A DNA stretch of 11,558 nt, taken from Leptolinea sp. (GTDB taxonomy: Bacteria > Chloroflexota > Anaerolineae > Anaerolineales > Anaerolineaceae). Within the stretch, counting starts at the first letter, position 1. Every line of letters begins with the position of its first letter. A program made the translations under genes and the position numbers. Below are positions 1-4,983 of this stretch, piece by piece. The stretch is taken from positions 1 through 11,558 of the forward strand of contig JALHEL010000025.1 of the NCBI GenBank assembly GCA_022837205.1, read 5' to 3'. The notes below the pieces were generated by a model, which was not told the DNA's origin, searched no databases, and saw only the letters and a list, made by a program, of their open reading frames with translations.

Positions 1-35
1 CAGGTAAAATACCATATGACAAATTATTTGCCATG

Positions 36-48
36 TAGAATAATTCTA
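36..48. promoter_or_regulatory. Palindrome TAGAATAATTCTA, possible operator
   Basis: A perfect 6-1-6 palindrome. With one flanking base on each side it matches 11 of 14 fixed positions of the classical PerR box (TTATAATNATTATAA), so a Fur/PerR-type regulator is one possible reader. It lies about 270 nt before the hydroxylase start, so it may serve a gene outside the window. In AT-rich DNA such a palindrome can also occur by chance. Confidence 0.25.
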
Positions 49-203
49 TTAGGCGAAATAAGATTGCAAGGAGCGACCTCAGCCGATTTTGATTAGTTTA
101 ACGGAGAGAAACAGAGTCGATTGAACAAATGCTTGGACAAAAATGGGGTTGACTTACGCTTAAAAATTCCTTTCTGAATTCATTCAAAAAGGAACGGTAA
201 CTC

Positions 204-244
204 TTCTAAATCAAAAAAAGATGTCAGATTGACCCGATTTAGAA
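204..244. repeat. 9-bp inverted repeat in the leader
   Basis: TTCTAAATC at 204-212 is the exact reverse complement of GATTTAGAA at 236-244, separated by 23 nt. In RNA this could form a stem with a large loop about 70 nt before the hydroxylase start codon. As DNA it could be a two-half-site operator. No T-run follows, so it is not a terminator. No function is assigned. Confidence 0.35.
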
Positions 245-305
245 ATAATCAAAGGCAAAAGTAAAAAAAGATATAGAAATTGACTTTCGAGTCAGCGGAT
301 AATAT

Positions 306-310
306 AGGAG
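306..310 (+). promoter_or_regulatory. Ribosome binding site that fixes the Mo-subunit start
   Basis: AGGAG at 306-310 sits 5 nt before the ATG at 316. The alternative in-frame TTG at 280 has no Shine-Dalgarno at proper spacing, and it would place this AGGAG inside the coding region. The ATG at 316 is therefore preferred, shortening the longest open frame by 12 codons. Confidence 0.8.
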
Positions 311-315
311 CAAGA

Positions 316-2433
316 ATGGATTCAATTACTAATTCGATCAAAAAAAGAGATCATGATCCGAAAATCAGCGGCAGGGCAAAATATGTGGATGACCTACGAT
401 TTGAAGGCATGCTTTACGGCAAAATTTTGCGATCAACCATAGCCTGCGGAATCATCAAAGGAATTCACATTCCCGATTTACCCTCCGGTTATACCATTGT
501 GGATAAAAATGATGTGCCGGGCGTCAATATTGTCCATGTGGTGGATGATGATACACCGGTTTTTTCAGACGGTACGGTCAATTATGTGGGTGAGCCGATC
601 TTGATGGTCGTCGGCGAAGATCAAAAAGTGCTCAAACAAATATTGAGTGAAATTATTGTCGATTATGAAGAAGCGGAACCGGTTTTGGATATGATGAAAT
701 CCGAAACTGTTTTCTACCATTATGGTTATACCAAAGGAAATCCGGAAAAAGCCTTTCGGGAAGCGGATAAAATAATTGATGAAACTTTCCATACCGGTTA
801 TCAGGAACATGTTTATATGGAAGTCCAGGGGATGATCGGTTTCTATGAAAATGGAAAAAGCATAGTGCGAGGTTCGATGCAATGTCCGTATTATGTCCAT
901 ACTGCGGTTAAAAAAGTAATGGGAGCACAAACCGATCAGGAAGTTGAAGTCATACAGGAAGAAATGGGGGGAGCTTTCGGCGGAAAAGAGGATTACCCTT
1001 CCATTTTGGGATCACAAGTGGCTGTAGCGGCGAAAAAAGTCGGCCGGCCGGTAAAATGCGTTTTCGAACGGGAAGAAGATATTATTTGCACCTCTAAACG
1101 CCATCCCGCCACCATGCGTTATCGGGCGGCAATCAAGGATAATCGAATTGCGGCAATACAAGCCGATGTTGTTTATAACTGCGGCGCCTATACAACCCTC
1201 TCTCCGGTGGTTTTGCAACGTGGTTTGATCGGTGCGACCGGAGTTTACACTTTCGATAATATTCGAGTCGAAGGAAAAGGTGTGAAAACCAATACCACGC
1301 CAAACGGCGCATTTCGCGGTTTCGGCGGTCCCCAGACATTTTTCGCAATTGAAATGTTTATGAATCATCTTGCAAAAGAAGTAGGAAGCGATCCGTTGCC
1401 GTTCAAACGATCGTACCTTTCCAAACAAGGTGATACAACCGCTACAAGCGGAAAATATCATTTCTATATTCCGATGCCGGAGATGTTGGAAAAAATTCTG
1501 AAAGCCAGTGATTATGAACGGAAATATGAAAGTTATAAGCGGCAAACCGGCAGATATCGGAAAGGAATCGGGTTGTCCATGGTGTACCACGGCTGCGGGT
1601 TTACGGGAAGCGGCGAACGTGACATGATTAAAGGGGTCGTAAAACTTCATAAAAATGTCAATAACACGGTTGAAATCCTGACCGCGGGAACGGATATGGG
1701 ACAGGGGTTGAAGACGACTTTCAGCAAGATCGTGGCAAAAAGGCTCGAAATTCCGATTGATCAGATCATTATTCGGAACCCGGATACCGATCGGGTTCCC
1801 AATTCCGGACCGACCGCCGCCAGTCGCTCTTTAATGGTAGTTGGCAGGCTGTTGGATAAAGCCGCGCTCAAATTAAAGGAATGTTGGGTTGATGAAGAAG
1901 AACAGGAAATAACCGAACGTTATGTCCATCCGGATTTTGTGATTCCGTGGGATTTGAATACATTTCAGGGAGATGCTTACCCGGATAATGCTTGGTCGGT
2001 AAACGTCGTTGAAGTTGAAGTCGACACTTTAACCGCGGTCAGTAAAGTAATCGGAGCTTGGGGCGTTTATGATGTCGGAACGCCTATTGACATGGCAATA
2101 ATCCAGGGACAGATGCAGGGCGGGTTCCTCCAGGGAATCGGGTATGGTTCCATCGAATTGATGGATGTCAATGAAAAGGGAATTATCCGCAATAATACAT
2201 TGAGCGACTATATTATTCCCACGGCAATGGATGTCCCCCATTTGGAAACGGATGTGGTTAACTATCCTTATATCGAAGGTCCGTTCGGCGGAAAAGGAGC
2301 GGGGGAGCTCCCTGCGGTAGGAGGTGCGCCGGCTTATGTATCGGCAATGGAGAGTGCGTTGGGAAAGAATCTTTATAAAACTCCATTCTCCCAGGAAGAC
2401 GCAATGAAGGTATTGGAGGAAATAAAGAAATGA
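316..2433 (+). CDS. xdhA: Xanthine dehydrogenase family, molybdopterin-binding subunit
   Basis: Large subunit of a molybdenum hydroxylase, which hydroxylates a purine or similar heterocycle at the Moco site using water as oxygen source. It is 705 aa from the ATG at 316, which follows AGGAG; the longest open frame starts at a TTG at 280. The N-terminal aldehyde oxidase/XDH a-b hammerhead domain covers roughly residues 15-125. The Moco-binding part follows, with GGAFGGKED (218-226), FRGFGGPQ (333-340), GTDMGQG (458-464), GPTAASRS (498-505) and GGKGAGELP (658-666). E225, R334 and E664 correspond to bovine XDH E802, R880 and E1261, so the active site looks intact. At 705 aa it is somewhat shorter than the usual 750-790. 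The stop overlaps the next start (ATGA). The family is certain. The substrate (xanthine, hypoxanthine, nicotinate-like or other) cannot be read from sequence alone, and the symbol follows E. coli usage. Confidence 0.93.
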   Translation: MDSITNSIKKRDHDPKISGRAKYVDDLRFEGMLYGKILRSTIACGIIKGIHIPDLPSGYTIVDKNDVPGVNIVHVVDDDTPVFSDGTVNYVGEPILMVVGEDQKVLKQILSEIIVDYEEAEPVLDMMKSETVFYHYGYTKGNPEKAFREADKIIDETFHTGYQEHVYMEVQGMIGFYENGKSIVRGSMQCPYYVHTAVKKVMGAQTDQEVEVIQEEMGGAFGGKEDYPSILGSQVAVAAKKVGRPVKCVFEREEDIICTSKRHPATMRYRAAIKDNRIAAIQADVVYNCGAYTTLSPVVLQRGLIGATGVYTFDNIRVEGKGVKTNTTPNGAFRGFGGPQTFFAIEMFMNHLAKEVGSDPLPFKRSYLSKQGDTTATSGKYHFYIPMPEMLEKILKASDYERKYESYKRQTGRYRKGIGLSMVYHGCGFTGSGERDMIKGVVKLHKNVNNTVEILTAGTDMGQGLKTTFSKIVAKRLEIPIDQIIIRNPDTDRVPNSGPTAASRSLMVVGRLLDKAALKLKECWVDEEEQEITERYVHPDFVIPWDLNTFQGDAYPDNAWSVNVVEVEVDTLTAVSKVIGAWGVYDVGTPIDMAIIQGQMQGGFLQGIGYGSIELMDVNEKGIIRNNTLSDYIIPTAMDVPHLETDVVNYPYIEGPFGGKGAGELPAVGGAPAYVSAMESALGKNLYKTPFSQEDAMKVLEEIKK

Positions 2434-2906
2434 GCAACGGGATTTCATTTATCTTAAACGGAGAAAAAGTTGTATCCAAGGGAAAATCCGGTGATCGATT
2501 GCTGGATATCCTTCGTGATGAATTCAATTTAACCGGAACAAAATGCGGTTGTAAAGAGGGGGAATGCGGAGCTTGTTCCGTGTTGATCGACGGGAAACTC
2601 GCAAATTCCTGTATGGTGGCGCTTGGAAGCATTGCCGGCAGCGAAGTTGTCACCATTGAAGGGTACAGCAAAACAAAGCGTTTTCAGGCATTATCGGATG
2701 CCTATGCGGAATTCAGTGCCGTTCAATGCGGATTTTGCATCCCCGGAATGGTTTTAGCTTCCGAAGCATTGCTTTCAAAGAATCCGCATCCCAGCGAAAG
2801 CGAAATCAGAGAAGGTATCTCAGGCAATTTGTGCCGCTGTACCGGATACAACGCGATTGTTCATGCTATTCAAACAGCATCGGAAAAGGGAGCAGGATTA
2901 TGGTGA
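2430..2906 (+). CDS. xdhC: Xanthine dehydrogenase family, [2Fe-2S] subunit
   Basis: Small electron-transfer subunit of the same hydroxylase, carrying two [2Fe-2S] clusters that pass electrons from Moco to FAD. The 158-aa length is normal for the family. The N-terminal plant-ferredoxin-like domain binds the first cluster with C41, C46, C49 and C61 (core GCKEGECGACSV). The C-terminal helical domain binds the second with C100, C103, C135 and C137 (QCGFC and NLCRCTGYN). All eight ligands are present. The ATG overlaps the preceding stop by 4 nt, and GGAGG at 2416-2420 serves as ribosome binding site, so translation is probably coupled. The FAD-subunit start overlaps its 3' end by 7 nt. Cytoplasmic. 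The symbol follows E. coli, where XdhC is the iron-sulfur subunit. Confidence 0.95.
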   Translation: MSNGISFILNGEKVVSKGKSGDRLLDILRDEFNLTGTKCGCKEGECGACSVLIDGKLANSCMVALGSIAGSEVVTIEGYSKTKRFQALSDAYAEFSAVQCGFCIPGMVLASEALLSKNPHPSESEIREGISGNLCRCTGYNAIVHAIQTASEKGAGLW

Positions 2907-3724
2907 TTCTTGATAACGGATATATCCCAAGTACATTGGATGAAGCCTTACAAATACGTTCGGAAAATAAAGTTATCCCTTATGCCGGCGGAACGGATTT
3001 AATGATTAAAGCGGAGGACGTTCCTTACCTTTTTTTGAATAAATTAGCGGAGTTGCAACAGATATCAGTCGATGGCGACATGATTCGAATCGGTGCCGGC
3101 TGTACCTATACATCTCTATTGGACAGTCCGATCACCCCGAAAGTTTTGAAAGAGGCGATTCGTCTGATCGCGGCACCGGCCATCCGCAATCTCGGGACGG
3201 TCGGAGGAAATATTTGCAATGCGTCGCCAAAAGCCGACAGCGCCTTGATTTTTTATGTGTCGGATTCAAAATTACGTCTTCGCAGTGTCAAAGGCGAAAG
3301 AATTTTGCCGATCGAAGATTTTTATGTTGGGCGCGGAAAAACCGTCTTGCAACCCGATGAATTATTAATCGAAATCTTAATGCCGAAAAAGTATTTGGAT
3401 AATTACTATTATCAAAAAGTGGGCGCCCGCCAGGCGTTAGCCATCTCGCGAGTTGCCTTCGTCGGTTTATTCGGGATGGAAGACGGGAAAATTACCTGTT
3501 GTTCGACCGCTTATGGGTCGGTCAGCGATACCATCCTGCGATTTCGGAATCTTGAAGCCATGCTGCTGGGGAAAACGATCGCGGAAGCAAAAGAGCTGAA
3601 AGGTTCATTCCTTGCGGAATATGATAAAGCGATTGTTCCCATTCGCGGACGGGTATCGGCGGATTATCGGAAGCGTGTCTGTATGAATTTATTGGAAGAT
3701 TATTTGACACAAAACGGAATCTGA
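2900..3724 (+). CDS. xdhB: Xanthine dehydrogenase family, FAD-binding subunit
   Basis: Medium subunit that holds FAD and passes electrons to NAD+ or another acceptor. It is 274 aa from the ATG at 2900, which follows GGGAGCAGG, and overlaps the iron-sulfur gene by 7 nt. The open frame extends upstream to 2726, but the extra 58 codons are the iron-sulfur gene read in another frame and are rejected. The PCMH-type FAD domain shows PYAGGTDLMI (27-36) and the flavin-binding signature IRNLGTVGGNICNASPKAD (95-113). The CODH-type C-terminal domain runs from about 168 to 270 (KVGARQALAISRVA, ending RVSADYRKRVCMNLLEDYL). I see no extra cysteines that would suggest a [4Fe-4S] insert as in 4-hydroxybenzoyl-CoA reductase. 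The stop is followed within 25 nt by a strong terminator, so this is the last gene of the operon. Confidence 0.93.
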   Translation: MVILDNGYIPSTLDEALQIRSENKVIPYAGGTDLMIKAEDVPYLFLNKLAELQQISVDGDMIRIGAGCTYTSLLDSPITPKVLKEAIRLIAAPAIRNLGTVGGNICNASPKADSALIFYVSDSKLRLRSVKGERILPIEDFYVGRGKTVLQPDELLIEILMPKKYLDNYYYQKVGARQALAISRVAFVGLFGMEDGKITCCSTAYGSVSDTILRFRNLEAMLLGKTIAEAKELKGSFLAEYDKAIVPIRGRVSADYRKRVCMNLLEDYLTQNGI

Positions 3725-3748
3725 TGCTTGGAAGTGATCAGCGGGGTT

Positions 3749-3786
3749 AATAAAGAACCGGACTCGATTAAGTCCGGTTCTTTATT
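3749..3786 (+). terminator. Rho-independent terminator of the hydroxylase operon
   Basis: A perfect 16-bp stem (3749-3764 with 3771-3786) closes a 6-nt loop (CGATTA). The GC-rich core GAACCGGACT pairs with AGTCCGGTTC and is followed by TTTATTT. The A-rich foot on the 5' side gives a U-rich tail on the other strand too, so it could work both ways. It begins 25 nt after the FAD-subunit stop. Confidence 0.92.
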
Positions 3787-3804
3787 TGAAAATTTTATTT
3801 TCAA
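3786..3804. repeat. Small AT hairpin after the terminator
   Basis: TTGAAAAT (3786-3793) and ATTTTCAA (3797-3804) pair over a 3-nt loop directly after the main terminator. It is weak and all-AT except for two GC pairs. It may be an accessory element or simply a consequence of base composition. Confidence 0.25.
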
Positions 3805-3900
3805 GTTGAACAGCGAAATTTTAAGGGATTTGCTAAAAGGAATCGAAATTCGGTGACCTTCAGGTTTTTATTCGTTTCCGGAGAGATTCTGTTTTCATAA

Positions 3901-3909
3901 TGTTATACT
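3901..3909 (+). promoter_or_regulatory. Extended -10 promoter (TGTTATACT) for the AIR-synthase-like gene
   Basis: TGTTATACT matches the extended -10 pattern TGnTATAAT at all but one position. No good -35 is seen, which extended -10 promoters can tolerate. Transcription from here would start near 3916, leaving a short leader before the GGGAG/TTG at 3930-3944. It would exclude the ATG at 3900 as a start codon. This gene needs its own promoter because a strong terminator lies just upstream. Confidence 0.5.
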
Positions 3910-3929
3910 TGCCTCTGCGAATAAACTTA

Positions 3930-3934
3930 GGGAG
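3930..3934 (+). promoter_or_regulatory. Ribosome binding site supporting the TTG start at 3942
   Basis: GGGAG at 3930-3934 is 7 nt before an in-frame TTG at 3942. The upstream ATG at 3900 has only GGAGAG at 3880-3885, a long 14-nt spacing. The family usually begins just before an LPxGKLxPELL-like segment, here LPTGKIKPELL, which also fits the later start. Confidence 0.6.
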
Positions 3935-3941
3935 CTGGATT

Positions 3942-4970
3942 TTGGATCAATTTTTGCCGACCGGTAAGATCAAGCCGGAATTATTAAAGGATATTATTCA
4001 ACGGGCGCCGGTTTTTGACCATCGTATCGTACTCGGACCCGGGATCGGATTGGATTGTGGCGTAATCGATGGTGGAGACCATTACCTGGTTATGAAGACA
4101 GATCCGATCACTTTCGCAACCGAAGAAATCGGTTGGTACGCGGTTCAAATCAGTGCAAATGATATCGCAACGACGGGGGCGAAACCCGAATGGATGATGA
4201 TAACAGCCTTGTTGCCCGAGAAGTCGACAACCGAGCAGCTTATTCTCGAAATTACCGATCAAATCTATCAGGCTGCCGCGGAAATCAATATTTCATTAGT
4301 GAATGCTCATACGGAAATCACGGTTGATTTAAATCGGCCGATTCTTGTTTGTTCCCTGATCGGCGAGGCGGAGAAGGACCGTTTGGTTACACCGAAAGGG
4401 GTGCGGCCGGGGAATGAATTACTATTAACAAAAGGAATCCCGATTGAAGGGACGGCTTTATTGGCAAAAGAATTTCCGAATCTTCTGAAAGAAGTATTGA
4501 GTGAAGACGAACTGATCGAGGCGAAAGCATTCACCCATATTCCCGGAATCGGAGTAACCAAAGATGCGCAAATTGCGCTTCAAAACGGAACCGTTACCGG
4601 TATGCACGATCCGACGGAGGGCGGTTTGGCTTCCGCTTTGTGGGAATTCTCGACCGCTTCGGGTTATGCGTTGGAAATCAATCCCGAAAGAATTCCCATT
4701 CCGGAAATATCCGCAAAAATATGCAAGCGATTTCATTTAAATCCGTTGAATACCATTGCATCCGGCGCATTGCTGCTGTCGGTGGAAGCGCAGGACAGCG
4801 CAAAAATTATTCAAGCGTTGGAAAAAGCCGACATCCCCTGCTCGAAAATAGGGCTCGTCACAGATCGGGAAGAGGTTTCCGTCTCGGATATTAAGAATAA
4901 AAACCTGCTCCCCTGGCCGGAGCAGGATGATATTACGAAAGTTTTTCAGCATGAAAACCGTTTATTTTGA
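3942..4970 (+). CDS. AIR synthase-related protein (HypE/SelD/PurM superfamily)
   Basis: An ATP-dependent enzyme-like protein of the PurM/HypE/SelD/ThiL superfamily. The open frame from the ATG at 3900 has 356 codons. I prefer the TTG at 3942 (342 aa) because of its ribosome binding site and a promoter-like element at 3901-3909. In 342-aa numbering, the N-terminal AIRS domain has GPGIGLDCGVID (32-43), TDPITFATEEIGWY (53-66), ANDIATTGAKP (72-82) and NAHTEI (121-126), the acidic and glycine motifs that bind Mg-ATP. The C-terminal domain carries GMHDPTEGGLASALWEF (220-236), the HypE-like nucleotide signature. It differs from true HypE in lacking the C-terminal PRIC cysteine (it ends HENRLF), and from SelD in lacking the N-terminal Cys/Sec-Lys catalytic loop. 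The neighbour is a molybdenum hydroxylase and no hyp genes are in view. Its substrate is unknown. It ends inside the convergent gene by 9 nt. Confidence 0.85.
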   Translation: MDQFLPTGKIKPELLKDIIQRAPVFDHRIVLGPGIGLDCGVIDGGDHYLVMKTDPITFATEEIGWYAVQISANDIATTGAKPEWMMITALLPEKSTTEQLILEITDQIYQAAAEINISLVNAHTEITVDLNRPILVCSLIGEAEKDRLVTPKGVRPGNELLLTKGIPIEGTALLAKEFPNLLKEVLSEDELIEAKAFTHIPGIGVTKDAQIALQNGTVTGMHDPTEGGLASALWEFSTASGYALEINPERIPIPEISAKICKRFHLNPLNTIASGALLLSVEAQDSAKIIQALEKADIPCSKIGLVTDREEVSVSDIKNKNLLPWPEQDDITKVFQHENRLF

Positions 4971-4983
4971 AAAATAAGCGGTT
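4956..4983. terminator. Bidirectional terminator hairpin over two overlapping stop codons
   Basis: AACCGTTTATTTT (4956-4968) pairs with AAAATAAGCGGTT (4971-4983), 13 pairs including one T-G wobble. The outermost AT pairs near the tip would open to give a realistic loop. On the + strand it is followed by GTTTTCC, on the minus strand by TTTTCATG. Both the TGA of the + gene (4968-4970) and the TAA of the minus gene (4962-4964) lie inside the hairpin. Confidence 0.7.

Larger units (their letters stand above)
1..315. other. Non-coding leader upstream of the molybdenum hydroxylase operon
   Basis: No gene can be supported in this stretch. The longest open stretch from the window edge (frame 1, ending at a TAG at 94-96) gives 31 unrecognisable residues. 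It holds a 13-bp palindrome at 36-48, an inverted repeat at 167-194 (TTCCTTT/AAAGGAA), a 9-bp inverted repeat at 204-212/236-244 (TTCTAAATC/GATTTAGAA), and an imperfect direct repeat at 213-233 and 263-284. Several TTGAC motifs (149, 229, 280) resemble -35 boxes, but none is followed at 16-18 nt by a convincing -10, so I do not call a promoter. The operon promoter is probably somewhere in this leader. Confidence 0.6.

Noticed and set aside
1..96. Possible end of an upstream gene (open frame to the TAG at 94-96) or a divergent gene starting at 34 on the minus strand
   Set aside because: The peptides are short and unrecognisable, the minus-strand ATG lacks a Shine-Dalgarno site, and nothing distinguishes them from chance open frames.
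167..194. TTCCTTT/AAAGGAA inverted repeat as a terminator of an upstream gene
   Set aside because: The stem is 7 bp and AT-rich with a 14-nt loop and no T-run, too weak to call a terminator.
498..506. Perfect DnaA-box sequence TGTGGATAA
   Set aside because: It is a single copy inside the coding region of the Mo subunit, with no cluster of further boxes or AT-rich unwinding element. dnaN is 8 kb away without dnaA, so this is probably chance.
1012..1650. 212-codon open frame on the minus strand inside the Mo subunit
   Set aside because: It is fully antisense to a strongly conserved gene, has no family resemblance, and is a shadow of the codon pattern of the real gene.
2726..2899. Upstream 58-codon extension of the FAD-subunit frame
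   Set aside because: The extension reads the iron-sulfur gene out of frame, gives a basic meaningless sequence, and the ATG at 2900 has its own ribosome binding site.
3942..4970. Assignment as hypE or selD
   Set aside because: The C-terminal PRIC-type cysteine of HypE and the N-terminal Cys/Sec loop of SelD are both absent, so only the superfamily name is supported.
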